64,000 nucleotides of DNA, from NCBI RefSeq assembly GCF_003387475.1, contig NZ_QUNO01000006.1, positions 248,001-312,000 of the forward strand, read 5' to 3'. This document shows, piece after piece, positions 33,900 to 44,189 of this stretch (within the stretch, counting starts at the first letter, position 1; the number at the start of each line of letters is the position of its first letter). The translations under genes were made by a program, and so were the position numbers. The notes under the pieces are model-generated. The model did not search any database. It worked only from the letters and a program-made list of their open reading frames with translations, and was not told the DNA's origin. Origin of the DNA: Kutzneria buriramensis. Lineage in GTDB: Bacteria; Actinomycetota; Actinomycetes; Mycobacteriales; Pseudonocardiaceae.

Positions 33900-34610
33900 T
33901 CACCAGGGGATCACGCCGGTGGCGTCGAAGTAGCCGCCGGTGGGGCCGTCGGGGCCGAGCAGGGCCAGCCGGACGATGGTGGCGGCGCCCTCCTCGACGG
34001 ACTGGAAGCCGGTGTGGTGGTTGAGGTCGGTCTTGGTGAAGCCCGGCTCGACGGAGTTGATCCGCATGGCGGGGAAGGCCTTCGCGAACTGCACGGTGAT
34101 CATGTTCAGCGCGGCCTTCGACGTCGGATAGGCGACGCCGGGGTAGTGCGATGCCCGCTGCTGGGGGTCGGAGAGCCGGGTCAGCGACGCGAGGCCGCTG
34201 CTGACGTTGACCACCACCGGCGCGGAAGACCGCTGCAGCAGCGGCAGAAACGCGTGCAGCACCCGCACCGCGCCGATGACGTTGGTCTCCAAGGTGGTCC
34301 GCATCATGTCGGCCGTGAGGTCGGCGGCGCCGCTCGGCACGCCGGTGGTGTCCATCTCGGCCTGGATGCCGGCGTTGTTCACCAGCACGTCCAGGCCTCC
34401 CAGGGCGGCGACAGTTTCCGCCGCGGCGGCGACGGAGGCGTCGTCGGTGACGTCGAGCTGCACCGGCTGTCCGCCCACCTCGGCGGCGGCCCGAATGCCG
34501 CGCGAGATGTCTCGGCTGCCGAGGAAGACGGTGTGTCCGGCGGCGACGAGCTGGCGTGCGGTCTCGAGGCCGAGGCCCTTGTTCGCGCCGGAAATTAGAA
34601 TTGACGTCAT
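33900..34610 (-). CDS. Short-chain dehydrogenase/reductase
   Basis: 236 residues from ATG 34610. ISGANKGLGLETA (6-18) is the NADP site, NNAG follows, and YPTSKAALN carries the catalytic Tyr/Lys. The ORF extends upstream, but the promoter at 34619-34649 and the SDR start pattern support 34610. Resembles carbonyl reductase-like SDRs of the GANKG group. Divergent from the MFS gene; the two may form a detoxification pair. Confidence 0.9.
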   Translation of the reverse strand: MTSILISGANKGLGLETARQLVAAGHTVFLGSRDISRGIRAAAEVGGQPVQLDVTDDASVAAAAETVAALGGLDVLVNNAGIQAEMDTTGVPSGAADLTADMMRTTLETNVIGAVRVLHAFLPLLQRSSAPVVVNVSSGLASLTRLSDPQQRASHYPGVAYPTSKAALNMITVQFAKAFPAMRINSVEPGFTKTDLNHHTGFQSVEEGAATIVRLALLGPDGPTGGYFDATGVIPW

Positions 34611-34618
34611 GCCGATCG

Positions 34619-34649
34619 ACCCTAGGATCTGGACCGCGCTCCAGGTCAA
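34619..34649 (-). promoter_or_regulatory. Second MerR-type 19-bp-spacer leaderless promoter
   Basis: On the minus strand TTGACC (34649-34644), a spacer of exactly 19 bp and TAGGGT (34624-34619). The dyad CTGGA-GCGCGG-TCCAG lies in the spacer. The SDR ATG at 34610 is 8 nt beyond the -10. The same design as at 32769 but with different operator sequence, so a different MerR protein may act. Confidence 0.75.
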
Positions 34650-34661
34650 CGGGGGAAAAAG

Positions 34662-35840
34662 ATGCGGCGACTGCTCGCCTCGGTCGGGATCTCCGGCGTC
34701 GGGGACGGAATCCGGCAAACGGCGCTGCCGCTGCTCGCCGCGGCGCTGACGGCCGATCCGCTCGGCGTCAGCGCCGTCGCCGTGGCGGAGTTACTGCCAT
34801 GGCTGCTGGTCACGCTGCTCGCCGGCGCGTTGGTGGATCGGTGGGACCGGCGCACGGTGGTTCTCGCCGCCAACACGTTCCGGGCGGTGCTGGCCGGCGT
34901 GCTGACGGGGTTGGTCGCCATCCAGCTGGCGAGCATTCCCTTGTTGTGTCTGGTGGCCTTTGGTCTGACGGCCGCCGAGACCTTCGCCGACGCGGCCTCC
35001 CAAGCGCTGCTGCCGGCATTGGTCGGCATCGACGACCTGGAGCGGGCGAACAGCCGACTCTCGGTGGTGAGCAACGTGACCGTGCAGTTCGTCGGGCCGC
35101 CGCTGGGCGGCCTGTTGTTCGCCATGCGGCCACTGCCGTTCGCGGCCGACGCGGTGTCGTTCGCGGCGAGCGCATTGCTGCTGCGAGACCTGCCGCCCCT
35201 GCCGTCGCCGCCCCGCGAGAAGTCCTCGCTGCGTAGGGACATCGGCGAGGGCCTGCGCTTCCTGTTCGCACGGCCGGTGCTGCGCGCGATGGTCATCGCG
35301 GTCGTGCTCAGCAACCTCCTCATGGGGGCCGCGTTCGGTGTGTTCGTCCTGTACTCGCTGAACGTGCTGCATCTGAGTCCCGCCGAGTACGGCCTGTTGT
35401 TCACCGCGTTCGCCGGCGGCGCCGTGGCCGGCAGCGTGTTGGCGGGACGGTTGCGATCACTGCTGGGCGCCGGTCCAGCAGTGATCTCCTCGATGCTGTT
35501 GCTCGGCCTGCCGTTCCTGCTGATGGCCGTGGTGCCCGACGCGTACGTCGCCGGCGCGGCGATGGTGGTGACAGGCATCGGCGAGGGTGTCTGGAACGTG
35601 CTGAACATGTCGCTGCGGCAGGCGGTGACTCCGGACGCGCTCCGGGGTCGGGTGCTCAGCACATTCCGGATGTTCGGCCTGGGGTCGGGGGCGGTCGGCG
35701 CCGCGGTGGGTGGCGTGCTGGCGGCCCTGTTCGGGGTGAGGTTCCCCATCCTGGCTGCCGGCATCGCCCTGCCGGCGGCGGCGGTCCTGCTGCTCCCGGC
35801 GCTGTCCACCAGGGCGATCGAGGAGGCGCGGGTGTCCTAG
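34662..35840 (+). CDS. MFS transporter
   Basis: 392 residues with about 12 TM segments in two bundles and the short loop LVDRWDRRTVV (about 53-63), the A-motif of drug-type MFS exporters. Preceded by GGGGGAAAAAG. Divergent from the SDR gene; the 51-bp region holds a MerR-type promoter for the SDR that may influence this gene. Overlaps the convergent DUF2306 gene by 4 bp. Likely exports a drug or metabolite. Confidence 0.88.
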   Translation: MRRLLASVGISGVGDGIRQTALPLLAAALTADPLGVSAVAVAELLPWLLVTLLAGALVDRWDRRTVVLAANTFRAVLAGVLTGLVAIQLASIPLLCLVAFGLTAAETFADAASQALLPALVGIDDLERANSRLSVVSNVTVQFVGPPLGGLLFAMRPLPFAADAVSFAASALLLRDLPPLPSPPREKSSLRRDIGEGLRFLFARPVLRAMVIAVVLSNLLMGAAFGVFVLYSLNVLHLSPAEYGLLFTAFAGGAVAGSVLAGRLRSLLGAGPAVISSMLLLGLPFLLMAVVPDAYVAGAAMVVTGIGEGVWNVLNMSLRQAVTPDALRGRVLSTFRMFGLGSGAVGAAVGGVLAALFGVRFPILAAGIALPAAAVLLLPALSTRAIEEARVS

Positions 35841-36487
35841 GCGACCTTCGGCCGGCGGACGTGGTCGCGGTCCAGCCGCCACTGCGTGACCAGCAGCGGG
35901 AGCGTCCAGCCGAGCCACGAGGACAGGCTGGCGACGGCCGAGAGCTCGACGACGCTGTTGGCCGGGTAGCTGTGCGGCAGCACGATCACCAGCACGACTA
36001 CCCAGACCCGGTTGGTGGCGATCGAGCAGGCGAGCACAAAGCTGCGGATCATCCACCGGCGGTGGCCGGCGAAGTCCTTGCGACGGGCGGCGAGCAGGCC
36101 GGCGACGGTGGTGCCCATCCACAGCGTGGCCAGCAATGTGCTGCTGGCACGGGCGACCGGCCCGTACGGGGTGTTGGTGGCCAGGTAGAGCGCCATCAGC
36201 CCGGCGGGAATGACCAGTCCGACGTAGACCCGGCCGGCGATGCGGTGCACGTGCGGGTAGCGGGCGCGTAAGGCCGGCCAGACCTGGAGGCAGCCGGCGA
36301 GGAGCGCCGCGCAGCCGAGGAAGACGTGCACCACCAGGACCGGATAGTACGCGGCGAGCTGCGGCGCCGGCTGGATGCGGGACTGCGACGGGTCACCCGT
36401 GAAATAGGGCGGGAGTTCGAAGGCGACGAAGGCGATAGCCAGGGTGATCAGGAAGAACGGCCATCGGCGACCGCGAGCGTATGCCAT
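35837..36487 (-). CDS. DUF2306-family membrane protein
   Basis: 216 residues with seven or so TM segments: an N-terminal TM (WPFFLITLAIAFVAF), LVVHVFLGCAALLAG, and a GHRRWMIRSFVLACSIATNR region typical of DUF2306. The two conserved histidine-containing helices suggest haem or quinone binding, but function is unknown. ATG 36487 abuts a palindrome shared with the divergent TetR gene at 36527, which probably regulates it. Confidence 0.8.
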   Translation of the reverse strand: MAYARGRRWPFFLITLAIAFVAFELPPYFTGDPSQSRIQPAPQLAAYYPVLVVHVFLGCAALLAGCLQVWPALRARYPHVHRIAGRVYVGLVIPAGLMALYLATNTPYGPVARASSTLLATLWMGTTVAGLLAARRKDFAGHRRWMIRSFVLACSIATNRVWVVVLVIVLPHSYPANSVVELSAVASLSSWLGWTLPLLVTQWRLDRDHVRRPKVA

Positions 36488-36499
36488 ACGCGTAGCGTA
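36487..36499. promoter_or_regulatory. TetR operator candidate
   Basis: TACGC-GTA-GCGTA, a perfect dyad in the 39-bp gap between the divergent DUF2306 and TetR genes, touching the DUF2306 start codon. Further TACGC/GCGTA half-sites lie beside it. Confidence 0.5.
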
Positions 36500-36526
36500 G
36501 CAAGTACGCCCAGTTACCATGGCGCG

Positions 36527-37234
36527 GTGGACGAGCTGCCGCGCACGCTGCGAGTGCTGTGGGACCTGGAGCCGAAGCCGACCAGGGCGACCGGGCCGGC
36601 GCTGAGCCGCGACCGGATCGTGCGGGCCGCCGTCGAGCTGGTCGACGAACAGGGCATGGACGCGCTGTCGATGGCCCGGCTCGCGGAGCGCCTCGGCTGC
36701 GCCACGATGTCGCTGTACCGGCACGTGGCCAGCAAGGACGAGCTCCAGGCGGTGATGTTCGACGCCGCGCTGGGGGAGCCGCCGAAGCCGGATCCCGACG
36801 GCGGCTGGCGCGCGGGCCTGGAGACGTGGGCGCGGGAGCTGCTCGCGGTCTACCGGCGGCACCCGTGGATGCCCCGGATGGAGATCACCGGTCCGCCGCT
36901 CGCGCCCGGCCAGCTGAGCTGGCTCGACGCGGGCCTGGCGCTGTTGCGCGACACCGAGCTGCCGCCGATCGAGCAGATGTCGGTGATGCTGCTGGTCGCC
37001 GGCTACGTGCGGACCGAGGCGACGATGGCGATCGTCGGCGACGAGGTGCGGGGCGAGCTCGCGCGCGAGACGGTCGAGCGGGTGGCGAGGCTGTTGGATC
37101 CGGCCCGGTTCCCGGCGCTGTCGGAGGTGGTGGCGAGCGGCGCGTTCACCGCGGCGCCGTTCGACTTCGACCACTTCGCGTACGGGCTGCGACTGGTGCT
37201 GGATTCCATCGAGGCTCAGTCATCAGAGGAATGA
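36527..37234 (+). CDS. TetR-family regulator (TetR_C type)
   Basis: 235 residues from GTG 36527. The HTH is ALSMARLAERLGCATMSLYRHV, placed after RDRIVRAAVELVDEQG, and the C-terminal domain begins with an all-helical region as in tetracycline-repressor-like proteins. Divergent from DUF2306, its likely target. Earlier in-frame codons exist, but they lie inside the neighbouring gene. Ligand unknown. Confidence 0.88.
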   Translation: MDELPRTLRVLWDLEPKPTRATGPALSRDRIVRAAVELVDEQGMDALSMARLAERLGCATMSLYRHVASKDELQAVMFDAALGEPPKPDPDGGWRAGLETWARELLAVYRRHPWMPRMEITGPPLAPGQLSWLDAGLALLRDTELPPIEQMSVMLLVAGYVRTEATMAIVGDEVRGELARETVERVARLLDPARFPALSEVVASGAFTAAPFDFDHFAYGLRLVLDSIEAQSSEE

Positions 37235-37280
37235 CCGCCAGAAGCGGGCAATTGCCGCATCTCACCCAGTTTGGAGCCTC

Positions 37281-37309
37281 TTGACATCGGATGTCTGCCT
37301 GCCTAGCGT
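37281..37309 (+). promoter_or_regulatory. Canonical promoter with operator before the beta-helix gene
   Basis: TTGACA (37281-37286), 17-bp spacer, TAGCGT (37304-37309). The dyad GACAT-CGG-ATGTC at 37283-37295 overlaps the -35, suggesting repression. Confidence 0.65.
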
Positions 37310-37362
37310 GGTGCCGCCGCCGCACGTGACCCTCCCGCGCGACTACGCGAAAGGCGCTGGTC

Positions 37363-39552
37363 ATGAGGCACTTACGGCTGGCCATGGGCGCTGCGGCGCT
37401 GATCACCGCGACCCTCGCCGCCCCCGCGGCGGCGGCCCACGACAACGCCCTCTACGCCGCACCCGACGGCTGGGGCAGAACCTGCGCGAAGTACCTGCCG
37501 TGCTCGCTGGAGACGGCGGTCGACCGCCTGCACGACGGCTCCGCCCTCTACCTCCGCGGCGGCACGTACCGGCTCGCGAGGACCCTCGACCTGAGCCAGA
37601 GCGACGTCTCGATCCGGGCCTATCCCGGGGAGACGCCGGTGATCACCGGCGCCCGCCGGGTCACCGGGTTCACCCTGCAAGATCCCACCAAGAACATCTA
37701 CGTCGCCAGAGTCCCGCGCGGCACCGACACCCGGCAGCTGTTCGTCGACGGCACCCGCGCGGAACGCGCCCGCACGGCGCTGAACTCGACGACCTTCACC
37801 GCGACCGCCACCGGCTTCCACACCACCGACCCGTCCTTCGCCCAGGTCACCAACCAGGGCGACGTCGAGGTGGTGCAGGAGAACAAGTGGAAGCACATGC
37901 GCTGCCCGCTGTCCGCGATCACCGGTGACGCCACCGGTTCCAACCTGGTCGTGCAGCCGCAGTGCTGGCAGGACAACAACACCGCCGTGATCAACAGCCA
38001 GTTCCCGTTCAACGGCAACGGACTGCCCAAGATGGACGGCGTCAGCTGGGTGGAGAACGCCTACCAGTTCCTGACCAAGCCGGGGCAGTGGTACCTCGAC
38101 AAGACCGCCGGTCGCCTCTACTACATCCCACTGCCCGGACAGAACGTCAACCGCGCCGACGTCGAACTTCCCCTGCTGGACACGCTGATCTGCGCCAACG
38201 GCACGCCCGGCCACATCGCGCCGGTCGACGACACCGCCGGCACGTACGGCGGGACCTGGCAGAACTCGACGATCCGGCAGCTCGGCGACTTCGGAGACGG
38301 CGTGCACGCCACCCAGGCCGCCGGCGCGTCGGTGAGCTACACGTTCAACGGCACCGGCGTCGACGTGCTCGGCGAGACCAACACCGACGGCGGCACGTTC
38401 ACCGCAGCCGTGGACGGAAAGCCCGACACAGCAACGCATTCCGAGCACGGCGACGTGCGGCTGGCCCAGCAGGTCGTGTACTCCGTGCAGAACCTGCGCC
38501 CCGGCCGCCACACCGTCACCCTGACAAACGCCTCGGGCAACCTGCTCGTCGACGCCTTTGCCGTCACACCACAGGCTGTAAAGCCCGTGCACGACGTCAG
38601 CATCAGCGGACTCACCTTCACCGGCACCACCTGGACGCTGCCGTCCCACGTCGGCTACATCGACAACCAGGCCGGCGTGCAGTGGGCCGCGCAGGCTCCG
38701 CACGCCCCGATCCGGCCGCCGGCCGCGCTTGAGTTCCACCGTGGCAAGAACATCACCGTCACCGGCGACACCTTCACTCACCTCGGCGGCGTCGGCGTCG
38801 CCTTCGCCGACGGCACCCAGAACTCGTCGATCACCCGGAACACCATCACCGACACCAGCGCCGGGGGAGTGGCGGTCGGCGAGGTCGACGACTACTACCT
38901 CACCGATCCGTCGCGGATGACCCTGAACACCACCATCGCCGACAACACGATCTCCAACGTGGGCCAGGACTATCACGACGCCGTCGGCATCTGGGCCGGG
39001 CACGGCCGCGACACCGTCATCGACCACAACGAGATCGCCCACACCCCGTACTCCGGCATCTCGCTGGGCTGGGGATGGGGCTGGGCCTCGCCGTGCGAGC
39101 TCCAGGCCAAGCAGGGGCTGGCCGTGTGCCGGCGCGGCACCATCTACTCCGGCGACAACCACATCACCGGCAACAACGTCCACGACGTGATGCGGACCCT
39201 GCTCGACGGCGGACCGATCTACACGCTCGGCGGCCAGGACCCGACGGCCCAGAGCACGGTGATCGGCAACTGGGTGCACGACGCCCCGAACAACAACAAC
39301 ATGCTCTACCACGACGAGGGCAGCTCGTACTGGAACACCCACGACAACGTGGTGAGCAACCAGACCGGGCGGTGGGTCGGCATGTGGACGCCGACCATCC
39401 ACGACATCACCATCCACGACAACTTCACCGACAACACCGTGGTGAAGAACCTCGGCACCAACGTGACGATCACCAACACCACGGTCGTCACCGGCGGCAA
39501 CTGGCCGCCGGCCGCGCAGGCGATCATGGCGGCGTCCGGGCCTCGCAGGTAG
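37363..39552 (+). CDS. Secreted right-handed parallel beta-helix protein
   Basis: 729 residues. Signal peptide MRHLRLAMGAAALITATLAA ending at AAA-HD. The body has repeated short strands with Asn/Asp turns (ITVTGDTFTHLG, SITRNTITDT, TTIADNTISNVG, TVIDHNEIAHT), the pattern of pectate-lyase-like beta-helix enzymes. An inserted beta-sandwich (about 285-405, with SYTFNGTGVDVLGETNTDGG) resembles a carbohydrate-binding module. Likely a polysaccharide lyase or hydrolase of unknown target. Ends before a terminator hairpin. Confidence 0.85.
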   Translation: MRHLRLAMGAAALITATLAAPAAAAHDNALYAAPDGWGRTCAKYLPCSLETAVDRLHDGSALYLRGGTYRLARTLDLSQSDVSIRAYPGETPVITGARRVTGFTLQDPTKNIYVARVPRGTDTRQLFVDGTRAERARTALNSTTFTATATGFHTTDPSFAQVTNQGDVEVVQENKWKHMRCPLSAITGDATGSNLVVQPQCWQDNNTAVINSQFPFNGNGLPKMDGVSWVENAYQFLTKPGQWYLDKTAGRLYYIPLPGQNVNRADVELPLLDTLICANGTPGHIAPVDDTAGTYGGTWQNSTIRQLGDFGDGVHATQAAGASVSYTFNGTGVDVLGETNTDGGTFTAAVDGKPDTATHSEHGDVRLAQQVVYSVQNLRPGRHTVTLTNASGNLLVDAFAVTPQAVKPVHDVSISGLTFTGTTWTLPSHVGYIDNQAGVQWAAQAPHAPIRPPAALEFHRGKNITVTGDTFTHLGGVGVAFADGTQNSSITRNTITDTSAGGVAVGEVDDYYLTDPSRMTLNTTIADNTISNVGQDYHDAVGIWAGHGRDTVIDHNEIAHTPYSGISLGWGWGWASPCELQAKQGLAVCRRGTIYSGDNHITGNNVHDVMRTLLDGGPIYTLGGQDPTAQSTVIGNWVHDAPNNNNMLYHDEGSSYWNTHDNVVSNQTGRWVGMWTPTIHDITIHDNFTDNTVVKNLGTNVTITNTTVVTGGNWPPAAQAIMAASGPRR

Positions 39553-39561
39553 GAGGGTGGA

Positions 39562-39596
39562 GTTGCCTGGCCGGCGGCGTGGTCCGGCCAGGCAAC
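39562..39596. terminator. Bidirectional terminator hairpin
   Basis: GTTGCCTGGCCGG pairs perfectly with CCGGCCAGGCAAC around a 9-nt loop, between the convergent beta-helix and hydrolase genes. No long T run, as usual in high-GC actinomycetes. Confidence 0.8.
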
Positions 39597-39609
39597 GCTC
39601 CCTCGTCGC

Positions 39610-40434
39610 TCAATGACTGCGGAGGAAGGTCAGCAGGTCGGCGTTGACCTGGTCCGCGAGCGTGGCGGTGAGGCCGTGCGGCGCGCCGGGGTAGTAGATC
39701 TCCTGGGCGCCGGGGATGAGCCGGGCCGACTTGCGGGCCGAGTCGTGGACGGGGACGATCTGGTCGTCCTCGCCGTGCATGACGAGCGTCGGCACCTTGA
39801 TCCTGCGCAGGTCGTCGGTGAAATCCGTCTCGGAGAAGGCCTTGATGCTCTCGTAGGCGTTCTTGGCGCCGGCCTGCATGCTCCACAGCCAGAACTGATC
39901 CAGGATTCCCTGGGAGACCTCCGCGCCCGGCCGGTTCGCGCCGTAGAACTTGATCGCGAGCTCCCGGTAGAACTGGGAGCGGTCGCCGGCCACGCCCGCC
40001 CGCAGGCCGTCGAAGACCTCCAGCGGTAGGCCTTCGGGGTTGGCCTGGGACTTCAGCATGATCGGCGGCACGGCCGAGAGCAGCACCGTCTTGGCGACCC
40101 GCCCGGTCCCGTGCCGCCCGATGTACCGCGTGACCTCCCCGCCGCCGGTGGAGTGACCGACCAGCGCCGCGTCGCGCAGGTCGAGCGTGTCGATCACGGC
40201 GGCGAGGTCGTCGGCGTAGCCGTCCATGTCGTTTCCGGACGAGGGCTGGCTGGAACGGCCGTGACCGCGCCGGTCGTGCGCGATCACGCGGTGGCCCCGT
40301 TGCGCCAGGAACAGCATCTGGCCGTCCCAGGCATCGGCGTTCAGCGGCCAGCCGTGTGAGAACACCACGGTCGGGCCTTGGCCCCAGTCCTTGTAGTAGA
40401 TCTCGGTGCCGTCCGCGGTGCTGATCGTACTCAC
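39610..40434 (-). CDS. Alpha/beta hydrolase (non-haem chloroperoxidase-like)
   Basis: 274 residues from GTG 40434, with GGAGG about 10 nt upstream. [10 protein letters not shown] holds the oxyanion region, GHSTGGGE the nucleophile Ser, HGEDDQIVP the Asp and PHGL the His. The start [18 protein letters not shown] is typical of the cofactor-free haloperoxidase/esterase group. It probably acts as an esterase in vivo. No operon partner. Confidence 0.9.
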   Translation of the reverse strand: MSTISTADGTEIYYKDWGQGPTVVFSHGWPLNADAWDGQMLFLAQRGHRVIAHDRRGHGRSSQPSSGNDMDGYADDLAAVIDTLDLRDAALVGHSTGGGEVTRYIGRHGTGRVAKTVLLSAVPPIMLKSQANPEGLPLEVFDGLRAGVAGDRSQFYRELAIKFYGANRPGAEVSQGILDQFWLWSMQAGAKNAYESIKAFSETDFTDDLRRIKVPTLVMHGEDDQIVPVHDSARKSARLIPGAQEIYYPGAPHGLTATLADQVNADLLTFLRSH

Positions 40435-40903
40435 GGGATCGGACCTCCTCTCCGCAGCGACGGCCTTCGCGTGAGCGATCCTCGGTCCAGGAGTCTCACG
40501 GCGACTGAATCTATCGGCAGATCCAGCCGGGCAGCTATCGGGCTGTCGGCGATTCACCATGGCCAGTCGCTGTCGTTGGCGGCGTTTGTCTCCGTAGTCA
40601 TCATGCCGCGTGGGACCGCTGTTGCTCGGCGTGTGTGAAGCAGACGCTGTCGAACAAAATCCTTGTCCAGCCGGCGAGTGCGCAACCTGGACGTATCGCG
40701 CCCGGAGCCACTGTGCGCTACCGTCCGAATGGACTGACCATCGATCGCCTGTCCATAAGCGACACTCTGACATCGCTCTCGGGAACGATCCCTCTATCGC
40801 CGATGGGCAAGACAACCATTTCGACCGTGTTCGGAATCGGCGTCCTGGGCTCACTCGCCACGCCCCGACCGAGCACGGCAGCGGCTTCCCGAAGGAGATC
40901 ACC
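40435..40903. other. Long intergenic region upstream of the malic enzyme operon
   Basis: 469 bp with no supportable gene; small ORFs here lack ribosome-binding sites and family resemblance. It must hold promoters for the hydrolase (leftward) and the operon at 40904. A GTCC-GAAT-GGAC dyad near 40730 is the only symmetric element noticed. Confidence 0.5.
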
Positions 40904-42573
40904 ATGACTGTGCCACGCGAAGCACCCGCGGCGCCGGATGTCCTGTCTGATCCTGTGCGCAATCGAGGTGTCGCGTTCACGCACTCGGAGCGGGCGGAGC
41001 TCGGTCTGATCGGACGATTGCCGTCCGCCGTGCTGACGCTGGACCAGCAGGCCCAGCGCGCGTACAGCCAACTACGCCGGCAGACCGGCGACCTGGCCAA
41101 GAACGTGTACCTCGAGCAGCTGCACGACCGCAACGAGGTGCTGTACTACCGGCTCCTGACCGACCACCTGGCCGAACTGCTGCCGGTGGTCTACGACCCC
41201 ACCGTCGGGGCGGCGATCGAAACCTACTCCCACGAATACCGCCGTCCGCGCGGTGTCTTCCTGTCCATCGACCAGCCCGATTCGATTGCCACCGCGTTCG
41301 AGTCGCTGGGGCTGGGGCCCGACGACGTCGATCTGATCGTGTGCACCGACGCGGAGGAGATCCTCGGCATCGGCGACTGGGGCGTGGGCGGCATCCAGAT
41401 CGCGGTCGGCAAACTGGCCGTCTACACCGCTGCCGCGGGGATCGACCCGCGCCGGGTGATCCCGGTGTCCCTGGACGTCGGCACGGACAACGAGACACTG
41501 TTGAACGATCCGCTGTACCTCGGCAACCGGCACGCACGCGTCCGCGGGGCGGCCTACGACGCGTTCATCGCCCGATACCTGGACACCGCCTCGACGCTGT
41601 TCCCCAACGCGCTGCTGCACTTCGAGGACTTCGGGCCGGGCAACGCCCGGCGGATCCTGGTCACCTACGGCGACCGGTACCGGATCTTCAACGACGACAT
41701 GCAGGGCACCGGCGCGATCACCCTGGCCGCCGCGCTGTCGGCGGTGAAGGTATCCACAGTGCCGATGCGGGAGCAGAAGTTGCTGGTGTTCGGGGCCGGC
41801 ACCGCTGGGGTGGGCATCGCCGACCAGCTGCGTGACGCCATGATCCGTGATGGCGCCACCGCCGAACAGGCGACAGCGCAGGTGTGGCTGGTGGACAAGC
41901 AGGGACTGCTCACCAGTGACATGACCGATCTGCGTGACTACCAGCAGCCCTACGCCCGCGACCCGGCAGAGGTCAAGCACTGGGGCGTCGACAGTGGGCC
42001 GATCACCCTGCTCGACGCGGTTCGGCACGTGAAGCCGACGATTCTGCTGGGTACCTCAACGGCGCACGGCGCGTTCACCCGGGAGGTCATCGAGACGATG
42101 AGCGCCGGCACGCGGCGGCCGATCGTGTTCCCGATCTCCAACCCGACCTCCCGGATCGAGGCCATGCCCGCCGACGTCATCGCCTGGTCGCGGGGCAGGG
42201 CGTTGGTCGCGGTCGGCATCCCGGTCGCGCCGGTGGAATACGAGGGGGTGACCTATCAGATCGGCCAGGCCAACAACGCGCTGCTGTATCCGGGGCTGGG
42301 CCTGGGCACGATCGTCGCCGGCGCGTCGAAGGTGACCGCGGGCATGCTGCTGGCCGCGGCCGAGGCGGTGGCCGGCCAGGTCGATGTCGGCATGCCCGGC
42401 GCGGCCCTGGTGCCGCCGGTGGAGAACCTGCGCGCGTCCTCGGCGACCACGGCCGTCGCGGTGGCCCGGGCCGCGGTCGCCGACGGCGTCGCGACCAAGA
42501 CGCTGGACAACCCCGTCCAGGCGGTGCAGGACGCGATGTGGCAGCCCGTCTATCCCGCCGGAGGACAGACGTC

Positions 42574-42577
<4 letters not shown>
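40904..42577 (+). CDS. NAD-dependent malic enzyme
   Basis: 557 residues, the size of the large (MaeA/ScfA-type) malic enzymes. Catalytic features: Tyr in [44 protein letters not shown] and the nucleotide-binding [11 protein letters not shown]. It decarboxylates malate to pyruvate with formation of NADH. ATG 40904 has GAAGGAG upstream; longer frames run into the intergenic region. First gene of an operon; its stop overlaps the fumarase start (ATGA), so both enzymes of the fumarate-malate-pyruvate path are coupled. Confidence 0.92.
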
Positions 42578-44070
<1,493 letters not shown>

Positions 44071-44189
44071 CGTCCATGCGCCGTGCACGACGTGGCCGCG
44101 GCTGGACGCCTGGGCGGATGCTGGACTTGATCGTGTCGCGATTCGTCCGAAGGAGCGGGCGTCGTGGAGGTTCGGGATCGGAGGTCTTG

